Source: Desulfobulbus propionicus
GTDB taxonomy: Bacteria; Desulfobacterota; Desulfobulbia; Desulfobulbales; Desulfobulbaceae
Length of the DNA: 64,000 nt
NCBI GenBank assembly: GCA_002746685.1
Contig: PDQK01000028.1
Span: 1 to 64,000, forward strand
Direction: 5' to 3'
Shown here: positions 31,430 through 40,528 of the stretch, one piece after another
Numbering within the stretch: position 1 is the stretch's first letter
How the letters are laid out: each line of letters starts with the position of its first letter
The notes under the pieces: model-generated
What the model was told of the DNA's origin: nothing
Databases searched by the model: none
What the model saw: only the letters and a program-made list of their open reading frames with translations
Translations under genes and position numbers: made by a program

Positions 31430-31484
31430 GTCGGAAAAAAACCGGATTACCCCATGTGTTCTCACAGGAAATCCGGTTTTTTTA
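31430..31484 (+). terminator. Intrinsic terminator
   Basis: AAAAAACCGGATT...AATCCGGTTTTTTT. Confidence 0.75.
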
Positions 31485-31509
31485 TGCTCTTTCTTCCGCC
31501 GCGCAATAT

Positions 31510-32430
31510 TCAACGCTCCCCTGTATATCCAAACTCAACCGGATTTTCCTCTATCAAGCCACGGAGCTGAATCACCCGTGTCACTGCTTCATGGCATGAT
31601 CGATCAAGAGCAACAGCACGCCTATACATTTCAAGAGCACGGTGGTACCACTGGCTTTTAAAATAGCTGTTTCCTGCAACACAAAAACCATAGGCCATAT
31701 TACCAGAAAAAATATCCTGAAAAAGATCAGCTAATGATTCCCCCCATATTTTTTCAATTAACTGTTCTTGTTCCGTGAGCAACCTGATCACCAGATCATT
31801 CTCCACAAGGCCGGGAACCATTACCCGAAAAAGATACACACCTCGCTCAAAAAGGTTCAGGAGCCGCTCAATCTGCAAAATGGTATCCACACTTATACTA
31901 TGGAAAATATCCTGGGTATCAAGCAACTGAGTGAACGGCGAGTATCCAGGGCGACTCATAAGCAGCGGCTCACTGGATTGATTATCCTGAAGAAAATCAG
32001 AAGAGCCATATTTGCCGATCAGATAAATATTTTCCTTAAGCTTCATGGCTTCATGGAACAACGAACCAATGAGCCAGTCCACCAGTGAACCATGGATGTC
32101 TCGTTGCCGTTCAGATTCCGGCCACACACTGTGACAGGTATCTTTTAATCGCCACAGTTGCCCTTTGTTGGTTTCCGTACCTAAAACCAGCGATAGCTGG
32201 GCAAAAAACTCCTCACGCAAAGACTCCGCGCTCTGATCCAGCAGTTGCTGTTCCGGCGTACCCGACTGCAGGCAGGTGATGGCATATTGCTGATAAAGGG
32301 TGTGAAAACGTTCATTGAGGGTCAGGAAATCACTGATGATCTGGCGAACAAAGAAATGATGTCGTTCTTCCAGCCAGGAAGAAGAGTTTCCCCTTCCAGA
32401 AGCCTGATGGTGAAGAGTACGCTGCTCCAT
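31510..32430 (-). CDS. Hypothetical helical protein, TPR-like C-terminus
   Basis: 306 aa; YFKSQWYHRALEMYRRAVALDRSCHEA resembles a TPR; coding overlaps glgA stop by 1 nt. Confidence 0.65.
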   Translation of the reverse strand: MEQRTLHHQASGRGNSSSWLEERHHFFVRQIISDFLTLNERFHTLYQQYAITCLQSGTPEQQLLDQSAESLREEFFAQLSLVLGTETNKGQLWRLKDTCHSVWPESERQRDIHGSLVDWLIGSLFHEAMKLKENIYLIGKYGSSDFLQDNQSSEPLLMSRPGYSPFTQLLDTQDIFHSISVDTILQIERLLNLFERGVYLFRVMVPGLVENDLVIRLLTEQEQLIEKIWGESLADLFQDIFSGNMAYGFCVAGNSYFKSQWYHRALEMYRRAVALDRSCHEAVTRVIQLRGLIEENPVEFGYTGER

Positions 32431-34073
32431 TACCCGGCTGTTAAGGTCCGTTTGTGAGCCTCTTGGTACAGCTCAATATAGGCATGCATCACGTGTTGCC
32501 AGGTATGGCGGGCTAGGATGGTTTCCACTGCGTTTTGCTGCATTCGGTGCAACTCCGGCTTGTTATAAAAAACGGTCAGTGCCCGATTCATGGCAGAGGT
32601 GAGCTCAGCTGGTGTATTTCTGGTGTAGGCAAAGCCGGTTTCTTCATCCAGCACCTTTACCAGCCCGCCCACATGATGGACAATGGGTAAGTTACCGAGA
32701 AGCTGGGCCATATAATCGGTTAACCCGCAGGGTTCATACCAGGAGGGAATAAGAAAAAAATCACCACCAGCATATGCCTTATTGGCAAGCTTGGAATCAA
32801 AGCCTTTGAGAAAACAACAACGACCACGTACTGCCGAATGATCGCAGAGCTGCTGGATTTTACCTTCCATATGGGCATCACCTGAACCAAGAATCAGGAG
32901 TTGCACATCCTGCTGCATAAAAAAGGACTCCATACAACCCAGTACCACGCTCATCCCTTTCTGCTCGGTCAGCCTGCCGATAAAGGTAAACAAGGGTTTT
33001 TCCGCGTCATTGGTGAGGGTACCGAACTGCTCCACCCGCTCCCATTGGCGGAGATAGTGGGTGTTCGCCAGCAAGTCTTTCTTGCATTCATCCTTACCTG
33101 CCAGATCGCCGTGAACAATACTAAAAGGCGCTGCCAGACCTAGCTTTTCTGGCTCCTCCGGGTTAAAAGCGTCAGGATCAATACCATTGGTCACGCCCCG
33201 TAAAAACAGCCCACGCTCCACCAAGGTGTGCCCAAGCCATCCGGTACGGAAGTCTTCCGTGGTCTCCTGCAACTCCCTGGCATAATTCTCACTCACCGTG
33301 TTGAGTACGGCATACTTGGCTGCAACCAGAAAGGGATCAAACTTATCATCCAGGGTAGCTCCATGAATAACATGTTCTGGCAGGCCGGTAATGGCCCGGG
33401 CAAATTCAAGGTCAGCGACCTCCTGATGGTAGCCCAATCCTGCGTTATGGATGGTAACCACAGCACCACTGTTGCGAAAATAATTTCGATATCCGCTGGT
33501 TTCCCGCATTATTGCAGGCAGGATTGCTGCATGCCCATCCTGACAATGGATAACCCAGGGTTGCTCACCCTGAAAAATCATCAACTCAAGCGCTACCTTT
33601 TGCAGCAGCACATTCATGGCAAAATAATCAAAATGACCAGCACCGCTATGCTGCCAAGACTCTTTTTTCTCTTCCTCTTCAGTATAGGTGTAAACCCCCT
33701 GTTTTTCCCCGTAGCACCATGCCTCAACTAGGTAAAGACTAACTCCGTTGACCACTTGGTGCCAAATGGCGACCTGTTCGCGACGTTCAGCATGGGGGTA
33801 ATTCATGTCCACATCAAAACAGCTCTCAAACCAGTACCCACAAATTTCTCCTGGGCGGGTTCCAGAAAGCAACAGAGGGCTGAAACCCAGCTCAACAGGA
33901 TCCATAAAACCATAGCGGGGCATCACTGTGCTCACAGCGTATCCGTTGCTTGCCAAAGCTTCTCCAAGCTGGCAGCACGCATCCTTCACACCTCCGGCAC
34001 CAGCCAATCCGTCATATTCCCTGCTGACCAGCCATACACTTTGAGATGGTTCTGCTTGTAGCTGATTCTTCAC
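32430..34073 (-). CDS. glgA: Glycogen/starch synthase (GT5)
   Basis: 547 aa; VTIHNAGLGYHQ, GVTNGIDPDAFNP, FIGRLTEQKGM, IPSWYEPCGLTDYMAQ. Confidence 0.92.
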   Translation of the reverse strand: MKNQLQAEPSQSVWLVSREYDGLAGAGGVKDACCQLGEALASNGYAVSTVMPRYGFMDPVELGFSPLLLSGTRPGEICGYWFESCFDVDMNYPHAERREQVAIWHQVVNGVSLYLVEAWCYGEKQGVYTYTEEEEKKESWQHSGAGHFDYFAMNVLLQKVALELMIFQGEQPWVIHCQDGHAAILPAIMRETSGYRNYFRNSGAVVTIHNAGLGYHQEVADLEFARAITGLPEHVIHGATLDDKFDPFLVAAKYAVLNTVSENYARELQETTEDFRTGWLGHTLVERGLFLRGVTNGIDPDAFNPEEPEKLGLAAPFSIVHGDLAGKDECKKDLLANTHYLRQWERVEQFGTLTNDAEKPLFTFIGRLTEQKGMSVVLGCMESFFMQQDVQLLILGSGDAHMEGKIQQLCDHSAVRGRCCFLKGFDSKLANKAYAGGDFFLIPSWYEPCGLTDYMAQLLGNLPIVHHVGGLVKVLDEETGFAYTRNTPAELTSAMNRALTVFYNKPELHRMQQNAVETILARHTWQHVMHAYIELYQEAHKRTLTAG

Positions 34074-34089
34074 AATATCCCTAAAACAC

Positions 34090-34626
34090 CTAGCGTTGAT
34101 TCATCTGATTACAAATACTATCCACCAGTTCTGCCGGTGTGTAAGCGGCGGTATCAAGGACCAGATCAGAGCCTTTAGCATAGAGTGGAATCCGCCTGTT
34201 TAACACTTCGACAATCTCTTGTTCCAAACCATGTGCCGTTAACGCTGGCCGCTGCTGAGCTGTTTTCTGATCACCAGCCATACGCTCCATAATGGTATGC
34301 ACATCTGCCTGCAACCAGACAACAAGGTAAAAAGGCTTAAGTGCCTGCCACACTGTACCATGCTCAATGGCTCCCCCGCCAACAGCCAACACCTTGGGGC
34401 TGGGTTCAGCCATCTCTGCTAAAAAAGACTGTTCCAGCCTGCGGAATGCTTTCCAACCGTGCTCGGCCACCAGCTCAGCTATTTGGGCATTTTCCCTCTC
34501 AGCAATAACCTCGTCAGCATCGACAAAAAGACAGCCTAGCCTTGCTGCCAGCATCTTGCCGACAAAGGTCTTTCCTGTAGCCCTGTAACCAGTTAACAAT
34601 ACGCTCTGTCTCTTACCATAATGCAT
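34090..34626 (-). CDS. aroK: Shikimate kinase (start uncertain)
   Basis: LTGYRATGKTFVGKMLAARLGCLFVDADEVI; GGGAIEH. Confidence 0.88.
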   Translation of the reverse strand: MHYGKRQSVLLTGYRATGKTFVGKMLAARLGCLFVDADEVIAERENAQIAELVAEHGWKAFRRLEQSFLAEMAEPSPKVLAVGGGAIEHGTVWQALKPFYLVVWLQADVHTIMERMAGDQKTAQQRPALTAHGLEQEIVEVLNRRIPLYAKGSDLVLDTAAYTPAELVDSICNQMNQR

Positions 34627-34711
34627 CCAACTACCATAAAGGATAACACACCTGTGGAGCAACAACAAAGTAGCCTGATTGGCAGCTCAAAAATTATTTT
34701 TTATTTTGCTT

Positions 34712-34781
34712 TTCCATGGGCTATCCTTACAGTATGCTCAAGTAAAAAAGAGTATCGATTCAAACAAGATAGCCCATGGAA
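34712..34781. promoter_or_regulatory. Perfect 14-bp inverted repeat TTCCATGGGCTATC / GATAGCCCATGGAA in cbpM leader
   Basis: Arms at 34712-34725 and 34768-34781, 42-nt spacer; ends 14 nt before ATG at 34796. Confidence 0.6.
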
Positions 34782-34795
34782 TATAAAGGGAAGAT

Positions 34796-35095
34796 ATGCA
34801 TTATATTCAAGGAACCGTGTTTGATGAAGAGCTACAGTGCACCCTAGCTGAGATCTGCAAATTTTGCGGTGTGAGCGCTGAACTCATCCACGACATGGTG
34901 AATGAGGGAATCATGACGCCATCGGGCAGTTCCCCCTTGGAGTGGCATTTTACTCCCATTGAGATTAAGCAGGTACAGACCACGGTTCGGTTGCAGCACG
35001 ATCTCCAGATCAACCTGCCAGGTTGTGCGCTGGCGCTTGATCTACTGGATGAACTTGAAGAACGACGCCAGCTCAGCAGGCGTAAGTCATACTAA
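34796..35095 (+). CDS. cbpM: CbpM-like chaperone modulator
   Basis: 99 aa; DEELQCTLAEICKFCGVSAELIHDMVNEGIMTPSG..WHF; C-terminal LALDLLDELEE. Confidence 0.75.
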   Translation: MHYIQGTVFDEELQCTLAEICKFCGVSAELIHDMVNEGIMTPSGSSPLEWHFTPIEIKQVQTTVRLQHDLQINLPGCALALDLLDELEERRQLSRRKSY

Positions 35096-35111
35096 CTATC
35101 ATCATTTTCCG

Positions 35112-36464
35112 TTGTCAGAACTCATCCTCCATTTTCAACAGCTTGATCTGGTTACGCTCTGTATTGGTGTTGCTGCGGGCCTTCTGTGTACTCCACTTAT
35201 CGCCCTCTTGTTCACCGCCAGGTTGCGCAAAAAACTGCTTGTAAGTGAGCTCAAAACTGAACAACTCTTCAAAGCAAGCACAGAACAGGAAGCTGCCATC
35301 CAGCAACTCCGTAATGAGCGGGATACGTTCCGTCACCACTATGAAACACTGGGCAGAGAGCATGCAGCATTGGGAGCACGCTACAGTGGGCTCAAGAATC
35401 AGCTTGATGAACGGGACAGTGTTCTCCAGGCTACCTGGCGTCAGATCGAACAACGGTTTGAGTTGTTGGCAGGAGAAATACTGACCGAAAAAAGCGGACT
35501 GATTAACCAGCAGCATGAGTCTGCCTTAAAGCTTCTGCTTAGTCCTTTTCATGACCAACTACAGGAATTTCAGCGCAGGGTTGACGATGTGTATGACAGG
35601 GAGGCCCGTGACCGGGTTGCCATCACCAAGGAAATTCAACAGTTACGCCAGCTCAACGAGCAGCTCAGCCGTGATGCTGTTAACCTGACCGAAGCGCTGC
35701 AAGGTAAAAACAAGCTCCAAGGTCAGTGGGGAGAGATGCTGCTGGAAAAAATCCTGGAGGATTCCGGCCTGCGCAAGGATATGGAGTACTCGGTGCAGCA
35801 TACCTTACAAACCTCGTCAGGGAAACGACGTCAACCTGATGCCATTGTCCACCTGCCAGGCCAACGTGACATCATCATAGACGCAAAGGTCTCCCTGACT
35901 GCCTTTACCAGGGCCTACACCGCAGCCAATCCACAACAGCAGCAACACTATAATGCGCAACACCTGGAGTCAGTGAAACGACATATTGCAGGCCTTTCAG
36001 CCAAGCAATATCAGCAGCTGGAAGGAATTACCACCCTTGACTTTGTGTTGCTGTTCATCCCTGTTGAGGCAGCCTTTCAGCTGGCACTGGAGTTGGATCA
36101 GAACCTGCTGAGCGCCGCATCACGAAAACAGATTATCTTGTGCAGCCCTTCCAACCTCATGGCCATACTGCGTGCTATTCATCACCTGTGGCGGCTGGAT
36201 GAACAAAACCGTAACAGTTTAATCATTGCCAAACAGGCAGGTAATCTTTATGATAAATTTGTAGGTTTTATAGAGTCTTTTGAAGATATTGGAGCACGCC
36301 TGAACCAATCACAACAGGCCTGGCAGCTGGCCAGGAAGCGGCTGAGCACTGGAAAGGGTAACCTCATTACCCGCACTCAGCAGCTCAAGAAACTGGGCGT
36401 ACAAACAGAAAAAGAACTGATGGTACAGCAACAGAATACCGTCAAACAAGGAGAATCCTCATGA
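35112..36464 (+). CDS. rmuC: DNA recombination protein RmuC (likely TTG or other alternative start near 35112; ORF track begins 34959)
   Basis: QGQWGEMLLEKILEDSGL, PDAIVHLPGQRDIIIDAKVSLTAF, FIPVEAAFQLAL. Confidence 0.93.
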   Translation: MSELILHFQQLDLVTLCIGVAAGLLCTPLIALLFTARLRKKLLVSELKTEQLFKASTEQEAAIQQLRNERDTFRHHYETLGREHAALGARYSGLKNQLDERDSVLQATWRQIEQRFELLAGEILTEKSGLINQQHESALKLLLSPFHDQLQEFQRRVDDVYDREARDRVAITKEIQQLRQLNEQLSRDAVNLTEALQGKNKLQGQWGEMLLEKILEDSGLRKDMEYSVQHTLQTSSGKRRQPDAIVHLPGQRDIIIDAKVSLTAFTRAYTAANPQQQQHYNAQHLESVKRHIAGLSAKQYQQLEGITTLDFVLLFIPVEAAFQLALELDQNLLSAASRKQIILCSPSNLMAILRAIHHLWRLDEQNRNSLIIAKQAGNLYDKFVGFIESFEDIGARLNQSQQAWQLARKRLSTGKGNLITRTQQLKKLGVQTEKELMVQQQNTVKQGESS

Positions 36465-36907
36465 AACAACTTATTCTTTTTGCACTCTTTCTTACTTTAC
36501 TGATGTCTGGATGTGCTGACCTGAACAAGGGCAAGAACGGAGCTATCGGCGGAGCAGCTGGCGGAGCACTGATTGGCCAGGCAATAGGTCATAACACCGA
36601 AGCCACCCTTATCGGAGCTGCCATTGGCACCATGCTGGGCTATATCGTGGGCAATGAGATGGATAAATACGATAAACAACAACTTAACCACGTATACGAG
36701 CGCGGTATGTCTAACCAGCAGTCTTCCTGGGTGAACCCTGATACGGGCAATCAATATGAAGTAACCCCTCAACCAGCCTACCAAAACCCACAAACCAATC
36801 AGGTGTGTAGAAAAGCTGAGATCAGCGCTGTCATTGATGGTAGACCTCAAACCACCTACACCACAGCCTGCCGTGATCAATATGGGCAGTGGCAGTTGCA
36901 AAACTAA
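36461..36907 (+). CDS. Glycine-zipper 2TM lipoprotein
   Basis: 148 aa; lipobox LMSGC; GAIGGAAGGALIGQAIGHNTEATLIGAAIGTMLGYIVGNEMD. Confidence 0.8.
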   Translation: MKQLILFALFLTLLMSGCADLNKGKNGAIGGAAGGALIGQAIGHNTEATLIGAAIGTMLGYIVGNEMDKYDKQQLNHVYERGMSNQQSSWVNPDTGNQYEVTPQPAYQNPQTNQVCRKAEISAVIDGRPQTTYTTACRDQYGQWQLQN

Positions 36908-37022
36908 CCAGCACGGCTACACCAGGTTTACCCATCACAACAACGAAACATGAAAGTACTCACCTTGCGTGGGTGACGTTTACTCAGCCAGGATGCTTTC
37001 ATGTAAATCCAAATAATTAACT

Positions 37023-37424
37023 ATGGTTTCAGGACGATTTACAGTTCAGACATCAGCTCACATGGAACTGATTGATGTAACCCAAAAAGTTCACAACGCT
37101 ATCAGGGAACAGGGGGGTACAGATGGATTGTGTACGATTTTTAATCCCCATACCACCGCAGGCGTTACCATAAATGAGGGTGCTGATCCTGACGTGCAGG
37201 ATGATATCATCGGTGCCCTGCAAAAAATGGTGCCCAAGGACTACCCATACAAACACATGGAAGGCAACTCGCCTTCCCATATTATGGCGACCTTGACTGG
37301 CAGCTCTGTTTCCGTGTTCATCCAAAACGGGCAACTTCAGCTGGGTACCTGGCAAAGAATATTTTTCTGTGAGTATGACGGGCCCCGTACCCGCACCCTG
37401 ACCTGGCAGGTTTTAGTCGGGTAG
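37023..37424 (+). CDS. YjbQ/UPF0047 family protein (secondary thiamine-phosphate synthase-like)
   Basis: 133 aa; IFNPHTTAGVTINEGADPDVQDD; HMEGNSPSHIMATLTG; GTWQRIFFCEYDGPRTR. Confidence 0.93.
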   Translation: MVSGRFTVQTSAHMELIDVTQKVHNAIREQGGTDGLCTIFNPHTTAGVTINEGADPDVQDDIIGALQKMVPKDYPYKHMEGNSPSHIMATLTGSSVSVFIQNGQLQLGTWQRIFFCEYDGPRTRTLTWQVLVG

Positions 37425-37453
37425 GAGGTGATTGCAGAGAGGGAAAATCGCCA

Positions 37454-37576
37454 ATGATGTTTGGGCTGAACCGTGAAACAGACGAGCAATCGTTGAAAAA
37501 ATTGCTGGAGTTACTTCCCCAGAAGCAGGCCACCGAAGTGCTTATCCCCCGCATGCAGGATAATGATGATCGCTAA
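37454..37576 (+). CDS. Putative 40-aa small protein (MMFGLNRETDEQSLKKLLELLPQKQATEVLIPRMQDNDDR)
   Basis: ORF in gap between yjbQ-like and ubiD genes, GAGAGGG upstream; not in supplied ORF track (below length cutoff). Confidence 0.4.
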   Translation: MMFGLNRETDEQSLKKLLELLPQKQATEVLIPRMQDNDDR

Positions 37577-37607
37577 CCGACTTTTCTCTATTCACTAACG
37601 ACTTTTT

Positions 37608-39380
37608 ATGACCCAGATACTGAACCTTAGAGCATTTTTGGACATTCTTCGCAAAAACGATGAACTGCTCACCATAGACACTCAAGTTGACCCTTATCTT
37701 GAGATAGCTGAAATACATCGCCGGGTTATCGAAAGGCAAGGCCCGGCACTGCTCTTCACCAATGTTAAACATTCCTCTTTTCCAGTGGTGACCAACCTGT
37801 TTGGTACCAACCAGCGGCTCGAAATCGCCTTTGGCAGAAGCCCCATCAGGTTCGTGGAAAATCTGGTCAGGTTTGTGGAAACCGAGATGCCTCCCACCCT
37901 CTCTTCATTATGGAATGCCCGCTCTATTTTCAGCCAGGGGATGAAGATCGGTCTTAAAGGGAGAAAAGAAGCACCGATTTTGGAAAACTGCATGGCCCCG
38001 GCACGACTCACCGAGCTCCCCATGCTGACTTCATGGCATTCAGATGGCGGCCCCTTTGTCACCTTGCCGCTGGTGTACACAGAGCATCCAAAAGGCCTGG
38101 GGCATAATCTGGGAATGTACCGTATCCAGCGTTATGATGATACCACCACAGGTATCCACTGGCAGATCCATAAAGGCGGCGGATACCACTACTTTGAAGC
38201 AGAACAACGCAATATACCATTGCCGGTAACGCTGTTCATTGGCGGGCCGCCAGCGCTCATGCTGGCAGCCATCTCTCCACTGCCGGAAAATATTCCAGAG
38301 CTCATGTTAGCCTCACTGTTGCAGGGTAAAAAACTGGGCATGACAGATGATCCAAAAGGTGGGCACAGGCTGGTGGCTGAAGCTGAATTTGCGGTGAAAG
38401 GGATTGTCCCCCCGCATCTGCGTAAACCTGAAGGCCCTTTTGGTGACCATTACGGATATAACTCGCTCCAGCATGATTACCCGGTCTTCCAGACCACCCA
38501 CCTCTACCACCGCAAAGATGCCATTTATCCGGCTACAGTGGTGGGCCGACCACGTCAGGAAGATTTTTTCATTGGAGACTTCTTACAGGAATTGCTGAGT
38601 CCACTCTTTCCACTGGTAATGAAAGGGGTGCAGCAGCTCAAAACCTTTGGGGAAACCGGGTTTCATTGCCTGGCTGCAGCCAGGGTCTATAATCGCTACT
38701 CCAGAGAAGCTTTTGCTGCTGGATTGCGTATTCTTGGAGAAGGGCAACTCAGCCTGACGAAATTCCTGCTGGCAACGGATGGTTCCATTGATGTCAGTGA
38801 TTTTCCGACCCTGTGGACTCATATTTTGGAACGGATTCAATGGGATCAGGACCTCTATATCTTTGCCAATGTCTCACAGGACACCCTGGATTATACAGGG
38901 CCTTCAGTGAACAAGGGATCCAAGGCCATGATGCTTGGGCTGGGCAAAGAAAAATGCCGGGAGTTGCCCACAGCCTTTTCCGGCTCCCTGCCATCAGGGT
39001 GCACCAATCCCAATGTGTACTTGCCGGGAACTCTTGTCGTACAGGCTGAAACCTATGAAGCAGCGCCCGAGCTTGGTCAACAACTGGCCCGACATGAAGG
39101 TGTTGCTGACTGGCCAGTGATACTCCTTGTGGACTCAACCCGTGAGGCAACCGTGAGTTTACAAGAATTCCTGTGGACTGTCTTTACTCGCTTTGAGCCA
39201 GCCAATGACATTTACGGTGCAGGACAGACTGTCCACCGTTTTCACGTGGGCCTGAAAGCTCCGGTGGTTTTTGATTGCCGGATGAAACCGTGGTACACAG
39301 AGGTTTTGGAAGTAGATCCAGCTACCAAAGCCCTGGTTGATGGAAAAATCTCCTCCATGCTGCCACACGATCTCAGGTAA
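37608..39380 (+). CDS. UbiD-family decarboxylase (menaquinone-biosynthesis-type)
   Basis: 590 aa; full-length UbiD pattern incl. PEGPFGDHYGYNSLQHDYPVFQTTHLYHRKDAIYPATVVGRP. Confidence 0.93.
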   Translation: MTQILNLRAFLDILRKNDELLTIDTQVDPYLEIAEIHRRVIERQGPALLFTNVKHSSFPVVTNLFGTNQRLEIAFGRSPIRFVENLVRFVETEMPPTLSSLWNARSIFSQGMKIGLKGRKEAPILENCMAPARLTELPMLTSWHSDGGPFVTLPLVYTEHPKGLGHNLGMYRIQRYDDTTTGIHWQIHKGGGYHYFEAEQRNIPLPVTLFIGGPPALMLAAISPLPENIPELMLASLLQGKKLGMTDDPKGGHRLVAEAEFAVKGIVPPHLRKPEGPFGDHYGYNSLQHDYPVFQTTHLYHRKDAIYPATVVGRPRQEDFFIGDFLQELLSPLFPLVMKGVQQLKTFGETGFHCLAAARVYNRYSREAFAAGLRILGEGQLSLTKFLLATDGSIDVSDFPTLWTHILERIQWDQDLYIFANVSQDTLDYTGPSVNKGSKAMMLGLGKEKCRELPTAFSGSLPSGCTNPNVYLPGTLVVQAETYEAAPELGQQLARHEGVADWPVILLVDSTREATVSLQEFLWTVFTRFEPANDIYGAGQTVHRFHVGLKAPVVFDCRMKPWYTEVLEVDPATKALVDGKISSMLPHDLR

Positions 39381-39393
39381 CGGCCCAGCCTTG

Positions 39394-40134
39394 ATGGAAC
39401 GACTGCAAAAAGTTATTGCCCAGGCCGGGGTTGCCTCCCGTCGAGGTGCCGAAGAAATCATCCGTCAGGGACGGATACAGGTCAACGGCAAGGTCATAAA
39501 AGAAATGGGGTATAAGGTTGATCCAGACGCAGACCTCATTGTATTTGACGGCAAGCCACTGCGTCAGGAAAAACCTCTTTATATCTTGCTCAACAAACCA
39601 TCCGGGTATGTGACCACCCTTTCCGATCCCCAAGGGCGTCCTATTGTAAGTGACCTTGTCCAGGACATACCGGTCAGATTATTTCCTGTTGGTCGGCTGG
39701 ATATGAACACGGAAGGCGCACTGCTTATGACCAATGACGGCGCTCTTGGTAACTCCGTTTTACATCCCCGCTACGAGATCAACAAAACCTATGAGGCTAC
39801 AGTAAAAGGACGCCCGACAGCCGCTCGTCTTCATCAACTGGAGGTCGGCATTATGGTTGATGGGCATAAGACGTACCCGGCAAAACTGCGAACGCTGGAG
39901 CAACGGCAGTCACAAGCGACCATAGAAATTATCATCCATGAAGGGAAAAAACGGCAAGTGCGTAAAATGTTTCAGGCAATTGGTCACCCTGTTTTACACT
40001 TAAAACGAACTGCCTATGGAAATCTTAAATTAGGGAAACTTGCTAAGGGAAAATACCGTCATTTGACTCAAAACGACCTAAAAAAACTGTTTTCAGGAAA
40101 AATTCCCTTTACAATCAAAAACATAACTGCTTAA
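39394..40134 (+). CDS. rluB: Pseudouridine synthase, RsuA/RluB family (start re-set to MERLQKVIAQ)
   Basis: S4 domain AGVASRRGAEEIIRQGRIQVNG; FPVGRLDMNTEGALLMTNDG; HEGKKRQVRKMFQAIGHPV. Confidence 0.92.
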   Translation: MERLQKVIAQAGVASRRGAEEIIRQGRIQVNGKVIKEMGYKVDPDADLIVFDGKPLRQEKPLYILLNKPSGYVTTLSDPQGRPIVSDLVQDIPVRLFPVGRLDMNTEGALLMTNDGALGNSVLHPRYEINKTYEATVKGRPTAARLHQLEVGIMVDGHKTYPAKLRTLEQRQSQATIEIIIHEGKKRQVRKMFQAIGHPVLHLKRTAYGNLKLGKLAKGKYRHLTQNDLKKLFSGKIPFTIKNITA

Positions 40135-40236
40135 ATTTTCTTAAGCTTTTTAGGGTTACTCCTGTTTTGTACTTTTCTCCTGCGCAAGCATAAGGGGAGC
40201 ACATTCTGGTCACGCATATTTGGAAGGGAGACAGAA

Positions 40237-40515
40237 ATGAATAAATCCGAACTGATTGAAGCTCTTGCTGAAAAAATGGACATTCCAATTCGGGAAGCTG
40301 CTTCTATTACCAATACTATCATCAATACCATGAGCGATGCCTTGGCGCGAGGCGAGTCCATAGAAATACGGGGCTTTGGCAGCTTTGTCGTCAAGGAGTA
40401 TGGTTCATACACGGGCAGGAACCCAAAGACTGGGGAAAAGATCAAAGTCGCTCCCAAAAAATTGCCTTTTTTTAAGGTGGGGAAAGACCTGCGCGAACAA
40501 GTCAATAAGGGGTAA
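40237..40515 (+). CDS. HU/IHF family nucleoid DNA-binding protein
   Basis: 92 aa; IEIRGFGSFVVKEYGSYTGRNPKTGEKIKVAPKKLPFFKVGK. Confidence 0.94.
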   Translation: MNKSELIEALAEKMDIPIREAASITNTIINTMSDALARGESIEIRGFGSFVVKEYGSYTGRNPKTGEKIKVAPKKLPFFKVGKDLREQVNKG

Positions 40516-40528
40516 AATCCCTCACTTC

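Noticed and set aside
40150-40215. TTTTCTCCTGC...CTGGTCACG upstream of the IHF gene
   Set aside because: Block order and spacing differ from the three real copies; probably chance.
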